Shown here in pieces: positions 6,165 through 12,922 of a stretch of DNA of 15,459 bases. The stretch comes from an uncultured Clostridia bacterium (GTDB lineage: Bacteria > Bacillota > Clostridia > TANB77 > CAG-508). Every line of letters starts with the position of its first letter. Position 1 is the stretch's first letter. The stretch covers positions 1 through 15,459 of the forward strand of contig CALXPX010000021.1 in the NCBI GenBank assembly GCA_944390305.1, written 5' to 3'. Position numbers and translations under genes: made by a program. The notes under the pieces are model-generated. The model was not told the origin of the DNA, ran no database searches, and saw only the letters and a list, made by a program, of their open reading frames with translations.

Positions 6165-7180
6165 TGAATTGGTATGTTCAAAATGGAAAAGAGTCAGACG
6201 TAGTCTTAAGTTCAAGAGTAAGATTATCAAGAAATATAAAAGGTTTTCCCTTTACTAATAGAGCTGCAGAAGAAGACCTAAAAGAAATATATAATAAAAT
6301 AAAAGAAATAACACCACTTATAGGGTATAATTTGAAATTTTTAAGCATGCAAGATATGGACAGTTTAACAAAACAAAGTTTAGTAGAAAAACATATAATA
6401 AGTCCGGACTTTGCAAAAACAAGGATGCCATATACTGCCATTATAATAAATGACGAAGAAAATATATGTATAATGGTAAATGAAGAAGACCATATAAAGT
6501 TGCAAGTATTTACATCAGGTTTAGATATAGATAATATATTAAATTTAGCTATAGAAATTGATGAAAAGATAGAAGAGCTATTACCATATAGTTATCATTT
6601 TAAATATGGATATTTAACAGCATGTCCAACAAATGTGGGTACTGGCCTTAAGGTATCTACTCTTGTACATATTCCAGCCTTAGATATGACAGGAAACTTA
6701 AATAAGATGCTAAATGTAGTAAATAATTTAGGTATGAATGTAAGAGGAATATATGGTGAAGGCACAAAGACAGAAGGAGATATTTATCAAATATCTAATA
6801 ATCAGACATTAGGAATAACAGAAAAAGAAATAGCTAAAAATTTAAATTTAATAACACAAAAAATAATAGAGCAAGAAAGAGTAGCAAGAAAATATTTATC
6901 TAAGAATTCTGTAAAACTAGAAGATAAAGTCTATAGAGACTATGGAATACTTTCAAATGCCAAAAGATTAAGTGAAGAAGAAGCTATAGAGTTACTTTCT
7001 AGTGTTAAGTTAGGTACAGATTTAGGGATTATAAAAGAATTAACAGATAAAAAAGTATCAGAATTGATGTTATATACAAAACCAGCTAATATACAAAAAA
7101 GAGTTGGAAAAAAATTATCAATCATTGATCAAGAGATTGCAAGATGTGAAATTATAAAACAAATAATAAAGGAGGATTAG
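6164..7180 (+). CDS. mcsB: protein arginine kinase McsB
   Basis: McsB transfers phosphate from ATP to arginine side chains, marking proteins for ClpCP and inactivating CtsR. The phosphagen-kinase fold is clear: SSRVRLSRN (16-24), NEEDH (106-110), the catalytic-cysteine motif TACPTNVGTG with C154 (equal to C167 of B. subtilis), and RGIYGEGTKTEGDIYQISN (194-212) of the nucleotide site. Its 338 residues are slightly below the usual 350-360. The C-terminal segment where McsB proteins carry the pArg-binding motif RDxxRA reads QEIARC here (323-328), so the first Arg and the Ala are replaced. It is coupled to mcsA by a 1-base overlap, and the RBS for clpC lies within its last codons. Confidence 0.95.
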   Translation: MNWYVQNGKESDVVLSSRVRLSRNIKGFPFTNRAAEEDLKEIYNKIKEITPLIGYNLKFLSMQDMDSLTKQSLVEKHIISPDFAKTRMPYTAIIINDEENICIMVNEEDHIKLQVFTSGLDIDNILNLAIEIDEKIEELLPYSYHFKYGYLTACPTNVGTGLKVSTLVHIPALDMTGNLNKMLNVVNNLGMNVRGIYGEGTKTEGDIYQISNNQTLGITEKEIAKNLNLITQKIIEQERVARKYLSKNSVKLEDKVYRDYGILSNAKRLSEEEAIELLSSVKLGTDLGIIKELTDKKVSELMLYTKPANIQKRVGKKLSIIDQEIARCEIIKQIIKED

Positions 7181-7181
7181 T

Positions 7182-9611
7182 ATGTATTATAAATTTACAG
7201 CAAGAGCTGAAAAGGCATTAGAATATGCTCAAGAATTAGCTATGGAATTAGGTCATAACTACATAGGAACAGAACATCTATTATATGGTTTAATTTCAGA
7301 AGGAACAGGTGTTGCTAGTAAAGTATTAGATAATCAAGGTATTTCAGCGGAAAAAGTAAAAGAAGCAATAGAAGAAATTGTAGGAGTAGGAGAAGAAATA
7401 GAAGATAGTAATCAAATAAGCTTTACTCCTAGAAGTAAAAGAGTAATAGAAAATGCTTTTTTAGAAGCTAGAAGAACAGGTACAGAATATATAGGAACAG
7501 AGCATATTTTAATTGGAATAATGAAAGAAGGAGACAGTGTAGCCACTAGGATTTTATTAGAAGAAGGAATAAATCCACAAATGCTATATAATGAACTTTT
7601 AAAAGTATTAAATGAAGAAGGATCTAATAAAGAAGATGAGAGATCTTCAGAAAATAAAGGTAGTTATAATTCAACACCAACACTTAACCAATATGGTGTA
7701 GATTTAACAAAACAAGCAAAGGAAGGAAAACTTGATCCAGTAATAGGAAGAAAAGAGGAAATTCAAAGAGTTATTCAAATTTTATCTAGAAGAACTAAAA
7801 ATAACCCATGTCTAATTGGAGAGCCAGGAGTAGGAAAAACAGCAGTAGCAGAGGGATTAGCAGAAAAAATAGTAGCAGGAGATGTTCCAGAAATATTAAA
7901 AAATAAAAGAGTAGTAAGTTTAGATATGGCAAGTATGGTTGCTGGTGCTAAATATAGAGGAGACTTTGAAGAAAGAATAAAAAAAGCATTAAAAGAAGTT
8001 AAGAAAGCTGGAGATGTAATAATATTCATAGATGAAATTCACACAATTGTTGGAGCAGGTTCAGCAGAAGGAGCAGTAGATGCGGCCAATATCTTAAAAC
8101 CACTTTTAGCAAGAGGGGAGATACAATTAATTGGAGCAACTACTCTAAAAGAATATAGAAAATATATAGAAAAAGATGCAGCTCTAGAAAGAAGATTTAG
8201 TCCAGTAACTGTAAATGAACCTACTGAAGAAGAAACAATTCAAATTTTAAAAGGCTTAAGAGATAAGTATGAAGCTCATCATAATGTAAAAATAACAGAT
8301 GAAGCAATAAAATCAGCTGTAGAATTATCCTCAAGATATATTAATGATAGATTTTTACCAGATAAAGCAATAGACCTTATAGATGAAGCGGCATCTAAAG
8401 TAAGAATGAAAAGTTATACAGAACCAGACAGCTTTAAAGGAATAAAAGATGAAATTGAAAAATTAGATAAAGAAAAAGAAGAAGCAATAAGAGTTCAGAA
8501 CTTTGAAAAAGCAGCTAAAATAAGAGATAATGAAAATGCTAAAAAGAAAGAATTAGAAAATGCAAAAAAAGACTGGGAAAATAAAAATAGTAAAAAGATA
8601 TCTACTTTAAGAGAAGAAGACATTGCAAATGTAATATCATCTTGGACAGGTATACCAGTAACAAAAGTATCACAAAGTGAAAATGATAAACTAAAAAACT
8701 TAGAAGAAAATTTGCATAAAAGAGTAATAGGTCAAGATGAAGCAGTAACCGCTGTTGCTAAAGCAATAAAAAGAAGTAGAATGGGACTTAAAGATCCTAA
8801 TAAACCAATTGGTTCATTCCTTTTCTTGGGTCCAACAGGTGTTGGAAAAACAGAACTATCTAAGGCTTTGGCAGAAAACTTATTTGGAAGTGAAGATGCT
8901 CTAATTAGAATAGATATGTCCGAATATATGGAATCACATTCAGTTGCAAAACTTATAGGATCACCTCCAGGATATGTTGGATATGATGAAGCAGGTCAAC
9001 TTACAGAGAAAATAAGAAGAAAACCATATTCAGTAATTCTATTTGATGAAATAGAAAAAGCTCATCCAGATGTAATGAATATGTTACTTCAAGTATTAGA
9101 TGATGGTAGACTTACTGATTCACAAGGAAGAACAGTCAACTTTAAAAACACAGTAATCATTATGACATCAAATATAGGAGCAAAATTAATTACAGAAAAG
9201 AAAACATTAGGATTTACAGAAGAAAAAGAAAATTCAGAAAAAGAATATGAAGACATAAAAAAAGATGTTATGGGAGAATTAAAGAAAGAATTTAAACCAG
9301 AATTTTTAAATCGTATAGATGAAATAATAGTATTCCATAAATTAGAAGATAAACAAATAAAACAAATAGTAGATATAATGTTATCTAATGTTGCAAAACT
9401 ACTAAAAAATCAAGGAATAAAATTAGAAGTGGACGATAAAGCAAAGGAATTAGTAATAAAGAAAGGAACAGATAAAACATTTGGCGCAAGACCATTAAAA
9501 AGAGCTATTCAAACAATGATAGAAGACAAAATTGCAGAAGCAATGTTAGATGGTAAAGTAAAAGGTAAAGTAAATGTAAGTGCAGACAGCGATGGAATAA
9601 AAGTATCATAA
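7182..9611 (+). CDS. clpC: ATP-dependent Clp protease ATP-binding subunit ClpC
   Basis: ClpC is the hexameric unfoldase that feeds ClpP and recognises pArg-tagged substrates. The N domain (about 1-140) has two repeats, with GTEHLL (29-34) and GTEHIL (105-110) supplying the acidic residues that bind pArg in B. subtilis. AAA1 has Walker A GEPGVGKT (213-220) and Walker B IIFIDEIH. A middle domain follows, with the UVR-like segment (about 420-460, KLDKEKEEAIRVQNFEKAAK) that accepts adaptors such as McsB. AAA2 has Walker A GPTGVGKT (550-557), PPGYVGYDEAG and VILFDEIE. The ClpP docking loop LGF is at 676-678. Length 809 is normal. It begins one base after mcsB, with RBS AAAGGAGG. No radA or disA follows, unlike in Bacillus; a long stem-loop comes next. 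Confidence 0.97.
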   Translation: MYYKFTARAEKALEYAQELAMELGHNYIGTEHLLYGLISEGTGVASKVLDNQGISAEKVKEAIEEIVGVGEEIEDSNQISFTPRSKRVIENAFLEARRTGTEYIGTEHILIGIMKEGDSVATRILLEEGINPQMLYNELLKVLNEEGSNKEDERSSENKGSYNSTPTLNQYGVDLTKQAKEGKLDPVIGRKEEIQRVIQILSRRTKNNPCLIGEPGVGKTAVAEGLAEKIVAGDVPEILKNKRVVSLDMASMVAGAKYRGDFEERIKKALKEVKKAGDVIIFIDEIHTIVGAGSAEGAVDAANILKPLLARGEIQLIGATTLKEYRKYIEKDAALERRFSPVTVNEPTEEETIQILKGLRDKYEAHHNVKITDEAIKSAVELSSRYINDRFLPDKAIDLIDEAASKVRMKSYTEPDSFKGIKDEIEKLDKEKEEAIRVQNFEKAAKIRDNENAKKKELENAKKDWENKNSKKISTLREEDIANVISSWTGIPVTKVSQSENDKLKNLEENLHKRVIGQDEAVTAVAKAIKRSRMGLKDPNKPIGSFLFLGPTGVGKTELSKALAENLFGSEDALIRIDMSEYMESHSVAKLIGSPPGYVGYDEAGQLTEKIRRKPYSVILFDEIEKAHPDVMNMLLQVLDDGRLTDSQGRTVNFKNTVIIMTSNIGAKLITEKKTLGFTEEKENSEKEYEDIKKDVMGELKKEFKPEFLNRIDEIIVFHKLEDKQIKQIVDIMLSNVAKLLKNQGIKLEVDDKAKELVIKKGTDKTFGARPLKRAIQTMIEDKIAEAMLDGKVKGKVNVSADSDGIKVS

Positions 9612-9649
9612 TAAATAATAATACCAAATGCCTTTTAATATATTTATAT

Positions 9650-9761
9650 AAATAATTGCATATTCAAAATTATATAAGGCCTATAGTTTGAAGTTATAAA
9701 ATTCAAATAATTTTAACTTAAGCAGCCAAGAAAAAAATTTTTCGAATATGCAATTATTTTT
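9650..9761 (+). ncRNA. 112-nt nested stem-loop, candidate structured RNA or compound terminator
   Basis: A perfect 16-bp outer stem joins 9650-9665 with 9744-9759 and is followed by a short U tract (9757-9761). Inside, AAAATT can pair with AATTTT, GGC (near 9678) with GCC (near 9725), and AAGTT-AT-AAAATT with AATTTTAACTT around CAAAT, so most of the 78-nt interior also folds. It lies 38 bases after the clpC stop in a 254-base gap. It could end clpC transcription, be a processed 3'-UTR small RNA, or be a small mobile repeat. No known RNA family was recognised. The rest of the gap (9762-9865) holds only the next promoter and RBS. Confidence 0.55.
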
Positions 9762-9805
9762 AATTAAGAAATTAGATTTGTTATCATAGTAATGTTTTAA
9801 GGTTA

Positions 9806-9834
9806 TTGCAAAGTAAATAAACAAATGATATAAT
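9806..9834 (+). promoter_or_regulatory. sigma-A promoter of the 9866 gene and the DtxR-like regulator
   Basis: TTGCAA (9806-9811), 17-nt spacer and consensus TATAAT (9829-9834). The start near 9841 leaves a leader of about 25 nt containing the RBS. Confidence 0.82.
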
Positions 9835-9865
9835 AATAAAAAAATCTAAAGATAAGGAGAAGGTA

Positions 9866-10255
9866 ATGATACAAGCTTTAGCAATTATATTCATATTATT
9901 CATATTTATTGTTATATTAATTGCTATGTCTATTGTTCAAATAAGAATGGCTGGAATTAAAGTAAAAGACTTTTTTTCATTCATAGATGCTAACCAAAAA
10001 CTAGACAGTCTATCTAACTTTGCAAAAAAATATGATAATATGTCACCACAAGAACAAGTAATATACTTAGCTGAAGCTGAAAAAATCTTTGATAGCTTTG
10101 ATAAAATACCAGAAACAGTATGGGAAGATGAAAGAGATAAATACTCAAAAGTATTAGACACATATAAAAATATTAGAGTTATGAGATGGAATGAAGCACA
10201 AACAAATGCAATTGCTACAACAAGAGTAAAACCAAAAGAAATGAAAGTGGAGTAA
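9866..10255 (+). CDS. hypothetical single-pass membrane protein
   Basis: I do not recognise this 129-residue protein. It begins with one hydrophobic helix (about 4-25, ALAIIFILFIFIVILIAMSI) that looks like an uncleaved N-terminal anchor. A hydrophilic, mostly helical domain follows, with IKVKDFFSFIDANQKLDSL and the motif MSPQEQVIYLAEAEKIFDSF (59-78). It ends in a basic tail. The soluble part is probably cytoplasmic or extracellular; orientation is not clear. The RBS AAGGAGA precedes the ATG. The DtxR-like gene starts only 4 bases after its stop and takes its RBS (GTGGAG) from the last codons, so the two are co-transcribed and probably translationally coupled. A role linked to metal homeostasis would be a guess from this pairing alone. 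Confidence 0.7.
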   Translation: MIQALAIIFILFIFIVILIAMSIVQIRMAGIKVKDFFSFIDANQKLDSLSNFAKKYDNMSPQEQVIYLAEAEKIFDSFDKIPETVWEDERDKYSKVLDTYKNIRVMRWNEAQTNAIATTRVKPKEMKVE

Positions 10256-10259
10256 AGAT

Positions 10260-10637
10260 ATGACAGATTCATTAGAAGAATATTTATATACAATATATGT
10301 ATTATCTAAGAAAAATAATGTAGTTAGAGTAACAGATATTGCAAATTCAATGGAAGTAACAAAAGCAAGTACTAATAATGCATTAAATTTATTAAAAGAG
10401 CAAGGATTAATAAACTATGAAAAATATAAAAATATTACAATAACTAAAAATGGAGAAGTAAGAGCTAAATATATAGAAAGACGACATGCCCTATTTAGAA
10501 TATTTTTAAAAGATATAATAAAAACAGATGAAAATTTAGTAGAAGAAGAAACTGAAAAATTAGCTCATTGTATTTCCTGTCATACTGCTGCAAAACTTGA
10601 AAAATTTATTGAAGAATATATGGAAAAAAGAAAATAA
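10260..10637 (+). CDS. DtxR/MntR-family metal-dependent regulator, variant metal site
   Basis: The 125-residue protein has the winged helix of the DtxR/MntR family (about 1-70: DSLEEYLYTIYVLSKK, VTDIANSMEVTKASTNNALNLLKEQGLI) and the dimerisation segment (about 71-125). Members bind Fe(II) or Mn(II) and repress uptake genes. H76 and E99 match family ligands (H77 and E99 of B. subtilis MntR), but the E-H ligand pair reads A102-H103, and two cysteines appear in HCISCH (103-108). The MntR residue E11 is replaced by Y10. The metal preference may differ, or a thiol may sense redox state; both are inference. There is no SH3-like third domain, as in MntR. It forms an operon with the anchored protein upstream; the TauE/SafE halves downstream are beyond a probable terminator. 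Confidence 0.82.
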   Translation: MTDSLEEYLYTIYVLSKKNNVVRVTDIANSMEVTKASTNNALNLLKEQGLINYEKYKNITITKNGEVRAKYIERRHALFRIFLKDIIKTDENLVEEETEKLAHCISCHTAAKLEKFIEEYMEKRK

Positions 10638-10663
10638 GCATTTAAACATGTTTATTTTTTTAT
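10631..10663 (+). terminator. probable terminator of the DtxR-like operon
   Basis: A 10-bp A+T-rich stem with one G-U pair (10631-10640 with 10649-10658) includes the stop codon and is followed by Ts. Its stability is low, so read-through into the transporter genes is possible. Confidence 0.5.
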
Positions 10664-10701
10664 TTTTGTATAAAATATGAAATAAAAGATAAAATAAATT
10701 T

Positions 10702-11097
10702 ATGAAAAATAAAGATTTAAAAGAAATAATTCCAAAAAATAAAAAAGCAGCATTAAAAATAATTTTAGTAGGAATATTAGCAGGAGCACTAAGTGGGTTA
10801 TTTGCATCAGGAGGAGGACTTTTACTTGTTCCTGTTTTTGTTTATATTTTTAAAACTACTGAAAAAGAGGCAAGAGCAATGTCGATTTTTTGCATACTTC
10901 CAATGGTATTAGCTAGCTTATTTTTTTATAATAAATCTCAATATATTGACTTTAAATTAGGGATCTTTTGCGGAATAGGAGGAATAATAGGAGGAATAAT
11001 AGGTGCCAAATTATTAAATAAAGTAAAAGATAAGTATCTAATTTTAATGTTTATAGCATTTCTAATTTATGCAGCAATTTCAATTTTAAGGATGTGA
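10702..11097 (+). CDS. TauE/SafE-type permease, N-terminal half protein
   Basis: The 131-residue protein has about four membrane helices and the family's glycine-rich first helix (GILAGALSGLFASGGGLLLVPVF, about 24-46). It ends with FCGIGGIIGGIIGAKLLNKV and a final helix. TauE/SafE permeases export sulfite, sulfoacetate and related organosulfonates or anions; the normal protein is about 250 residues with two such repeats. Here each repeat is a separate gene, so the working transporter would be a heterodimer with the 11102-11476 product. Substrate cannot be told. The start has no clear Shine-Dalgarno; a TATAAAAT box (10669-10676) lies close upstream, which would give a leader of only some 20 nt. 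The stop is 4 bases before the next ATG. Confidence 0.82.
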   Translation: MKNKDLKEIIPKNKKAALKIILVGILAGALSGLFASGGGLLLVPVFVYIFKTTEKEARAMSIFCILPMVLASLFFYNKSQYIDFKLGIFCGIGGIIGGIIGAKLLNKVKDKYLILMFIAFLIYAAISILRM

Positions 11098-11101
11098 AAA
11101 A

Positions 11102-11476
11102 ATGTTAGAGATATTTTCAGGAATTATTTCAGGAATCGTAAGTGGAATGGGCATGGGAGGAGGAACTATATTAATTACAATTTTAGTTTGCTTCATGAGT
11201 GTTGATCAAAAAATTGCCCAAGCCAGTAATTTGATATTTTTTATACCAACTTCAATAGTTGCAACTATAGTAAATATAAAAAATAAAGAAATTAAATGGA
11301 AACTAGCCATACCTATTGCTATACTAGGAGTAATAGGTGCATTAATTGGTTCATATATTGCAACAAAGATAGATACAAAATTGCTCAGAAAATTATTTGC
11401 TATATTTTTACTACTAATAGCAATTTTTGAAATGTATTCTTGGTATAATAAATATATAAAAAGACATAATAAGTGA
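11102..11476 (+). CDS. TauE/SafE-type permease, C-terminal half protein
   Basis: The 124-residue protein repeats the fold of its upstream neighbour: a glycine-rich first helix (SGIISGIVSGMGMGGGTILI, about 6-25), then helices around 27-45, 66-87 and 93-115, and the paired GVIGALIGSYIATKID motif. A basic tail (YNKYIKRHNK) ends it. It belongs to the same sulfite/organosulfonate exporter family. The RBS lies in the last codons of the preceding gene and only 4 bases separate them, so both halves are made together. Neither gene shows a broken reading frame at the junction; each has its own start, stop and RBS region, which argues for two real half-transporters rather than a frameshifted pseudogene. 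Confidence 0.82.
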   Translation: MLEIFSGIISGIVSGMGMGGGTILITILVCFMSVDQKIAQASNLIFFIPTSIVATIVNIKNKEIKWKLAIPIAILGVIGALIGSYIATKIDTKLLRKLFAIFLLLIAIFEMYSWYNKYIKRHNK

Positions 11477-11491
11477 TAGGAGGTAAAAATT

Positions 11492-11632
11492 ATGAAGTTT
11501 GTTAAAGGAATGATTGCAGGAATGGTAATAGCTGTTGGAGCTACAATGATGTATGGCGAAATTCAAGGTCATGGTTCAAACAAAATGTTAAAACAAGGTA
11601 AAAGAATGATGAAAAAAATGGGAATAATGTAG
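11492..11632 (+). CDS. 46-residue YtxH-like membrane microprotein
   Basis: This short gene has a strong RBS (AGGAGG, 11479-11484) and an ATG 15 bases after the second transporter half. The product starts MKFVKGMIAGMVIAVGATMM, one membrane helix with small residues, followed by a basic Met/Lys/Gly tail (KQGKRMMKKMGIM). This two-part plan resembles the small YtxH/DUF-type proteins seen in Clostridia, which have an N-terminal anchor and a charged cytoplasmic tail. Ten of 46 residues are methionine. Function unknown. It may be co-transcribed with the transporter genes, as no terminator intervenes. Confidence 0.7.
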   Translation: MKFVKGMIAGMVIAVGATMMYGEIQGHGSNKMLKQGKRMMKKMGIM

Positions 11633-11634
11633 TA

Positions 11635-11661
11635 ACTTAAATAAAAATATTTCATATTATA
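11635..11661 (+). promoter_or_regulatory. possible sigma-K promoter
   Basis: AC (11635-11636), a 16-nt spacer and CATATTATA (11653-11661) fit the sigma-K pattern AC-N16/17-CATANNNTA. The start would fall near 11668, just ahead of the RBS AGGCAGG (11670-11676). No sigma-A promoter is evident here. In A+T-rich DNA this match could be chance. Confidence 0.4.
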
Positions 11662-11685
11662 TAAAAGAAAGGCAGGTAATATAAT

Positions 11686-12156
11686 ATGAAATATGATAAA
11701 AAAATATGCCCAATTGTAGACGTAGACGGAATTATGGCTGCTGGAAAGCAATATGATTTAGATATTACAATTTCAAAAGATAATAGAACAGTTATTTATG
11801 GTATTGTAAAAGATGACTGTGGAGATCCAATAGTAGATGCAGTTGTAAAACTAGTTGAAGTTGATTGCGATTGTGGAGATGAAAGAAAACCAGTTTCTCA
11901 TACTTTTACAGATAAAAATGGAGAATTTGTATTTGGACCACTTTGCCCAGACAGATATTATTCAATAGAAATATGGGCAAACAAAGTAAAGCATTCAAAA
12001 ATTTGTGCAAAAGTAGAAAAGGAATTCAAGTGTTTAAAAGGTGAAAAGTTAGACTGTGATTGTGAAATAAAATGCAAACCAGAAAGACCAGAAAAGCCTG
12101 AAAAACCAGAGAAACCAGAATGGCCAGAGCACAAAGAATGTGATTTTTGCAAATAG
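11686..12156 (+). CDS. Cys-rich protein with carboxypeptidase-regulatory-like beta domain
   Basis: The 156-residue product has a beta-sandwich of the CarboxypepD_reg/transthyretin-like kind (about 35-115): TVIYGIVKDDCGDPIVDAVV, then a TFTDKNGEFVFGPLCPDRYY turn. The domain is usually an extracellular or surface binding module. Twelve cysteines (C8, C45, C61, C63, C87, C107, C116, C124, C126, C130, C152, C155) and a PEKPEKPEKPE stretch (about 133-146) mark the ends. There is no signal peptide. High Cys content, no export signal and the sigma-K-like promoter upstream suggest a spore coat or exosporium protein crosslinked by disulfides; that is inference. The ATG has the RBS AGGCAGG. It is a single-gene unit followed by a hairpin and a strong terminator. 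Confidence 0.65.
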   Translation: MKYDKKICPIVDVDGIMAAGKQYDLDITISKDNRTVIYGIVKDDCGDPIVDAVVKLVEVDCDCGDERKPVSHTFTDKNGEFVFGPLCPDRYYSIEIWANKVKHSKICAKVEKEFKCLKGEKLDCDCEIKCKPERPEKPEKPEKPEWPEHKECDFCK

Positions 12157-12177
12157 AATAAATAACTAAATGTGAGT

Positions 12178-12206
12178 CAGCCTATTTTATATAATAAAGT
12201 AGGCTG
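12178..12206 (+). other. stable hairpin without U tract
   Basis: CAGCCTATTTT (12178-12188) pairs with AAAGTAGGCTG (12196-12206), 11 bp with one G-U and a 7-nt loop; flanking GAGT (12173-12176) and ACTC (12211-12214) can add four pairs. It lacks a T run, so it is more likely an mRNA 3'-end stabiliser than a terminator. Confidence 0.6.
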
Positions 12207-12225
12207 CCTTACTCTTTATAATAGT

Positions 12226-12259
12226 AAAAACGTAGCGAATTTTGTTCGCTACGTTTTTT
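12226..12259. terminator. strong bidirectional terminator
   Basis: A 14-bp stem (12226-12239 with 12245-12258, core ACGTAGCGAA) closes a 5-nt loop, with Ts after it on the plus strand and an A-run before it that becomes U on the minus strand. It separates the Cys-rich gene from the convergent gene ending at 12263. Confidence 0.93.
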
Positions 12260-12262
12260 CTT

Positions 12263-12754
12263 CTAGCGCTCAGATGCTAGATGTGAAGACACATCTGTAA
12301 GCCAAGCACTTTGGGAATAATGAACTGGTATAGTTTGCCCCTTAGATTTTATATCTAGCAATTGGTTTAAGCATCTCATAAGATTCTGACGTACAAATAA
12401 ATCATTAAACTTTTCCATAGGTTTAAAGTAATAATGAAGATTGGATAAATAGTATCCGTATTCAAATTTTACTTTTGTAATATAATTTCTGAAACTTTCA
12501 ATACTTTCAATCTCATCAAAATCATTTGGATTCATAATTGCAAAGATTTCTAATCCTGAATCAAGTATAGCTACATGAAGTGACTGAACTTTTTGGGGCT
12601 TCATTAGAGGCTTAAAGAGTAGTCCCGTTTGAAAACAATGTTCATAGTAGTCTTGATCCCACCGGTCTATAGAAAGACCTGAGATATCTAAACCAGTAGT
12701 GTCAGATAAAATATGGGTTGTGTCAGAATACCAGTTTCTTTTTTCCTTTCTCAT
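12263..12754 (-). CDS. orphan hypothetical protein, higher G+C
   Basis: I do not recognise this 163-residue protein. It is soluble, with no signal peptide or membrane helix, and rich in aromatic residues and His (WYSDTTHILSDTTGLD, WDQDYYEHCFQTGLLFKP, KFEYGYYLSNLHYYFKP). A mixed alpha/beta core and an Arg/Asn/Leu-rich helix near the C-terminus (NDLFVRQNLMRCLNQLLDI) can be seen. The ATG at 12754 is chosen over a TTG at 12772 because the TTG is part of the RBS region (AAGGAGAGA). Sampled lines have about 33-38% G+C against 20-30% in nearby genes, suggesting transfer. It is alone, with its own promoter and terminator, and divergent from murI. Two small inverted repeats (12263-12281, 12279-12296) lie in its last codons. 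Confidence 0.65.
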   Translation of the reverse strand: MRKEKRNWYSDTTHILSDTTGLDISGLSIDRWDQDYYEHCFQTGLLFKPLMKPQKVQSLHVAILDSGLEIFAIMNPNDFDEIESIESFRNYITKVKFEYGYYLSNLHYYFKPMEKFNDLFVRQNLMRCLNQLLDIKSKGQTIPVHYSQSAWLTDVSSHLASER

Positions 12755-12826
12755 AATCACTCTCTCCTTCAAAAATAAGTCTTTGATGTGGATATAAGCA
12801 AATTCTTTCTAAAAGAATTAAAATAT

Positions 12827-12855
12827 ATTATACCATAATGGTGCAAATAAATCAA
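12827..12855 (-). promoter_or_regulatory. promoter of the orphan gene at 12263-12754
   Basis: On the minus strand TTGATT (12855-12850), a 17-nt spacer and TATAAT (12832-12827). The leader of about 65 nt contains an 8-bp inverted repeat (12801-12808 with 12812-12819), which could be an operator or leader hairpin. Confidence 0.8.
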
Positions 12856-12869
12856 TTTCTTTACTACTA

Positions 12870-12898
12870 TTGAATATAATGTTATTTTATTGTATAAT
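12870..12898 (+). promoter_or_regulatory. sigma-A promoter of murI
   Basis: TTGAAT (12870-12875), 17-nt spacer and consensus TATAAT (12893-12898). It is divergent from, and only 14 bases away from, the -35 of the orphan gene's promoter. Confidence 0.85.
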
Positions 12899-12922
12899 AA
12901 AAAAATAGAAGAAGGAGATATT

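Noticed and set aside
10702..11476. Frameshifted pseudogene of a single TauE/SafE permease
   Set aside because: Each half has its own start and stop, the second has an RBS region, and the halves have equal repeat structure, so two genes are more likely.
12090..12125. Short tandem repeat as a CRISPR or regulatory repeat
   Set aside because: It is a coding repeat of about 9 bases encoding Pro-Glu-Lys, without spacers.
11958..12152. Minus-strand frame with repeats of Gly-Phe-Ser
   Set aside because: It is the shadow of the Pro-Glu-Lys repeat of the plus-strand gene; it has no RBS or family match.
12755..12772. TTG start of the orphan gene at 12263-12754
   Set aside because: The TTG is followed by the RBS itself; the ATG at 12754 is correctly spaced.
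12890..12922. TTG start of murI
   Set aside because: It overlaps the -10 box, so it would not be in the mRNA; the ATG at 12923 has a good RBS and matches the family N-terminus.
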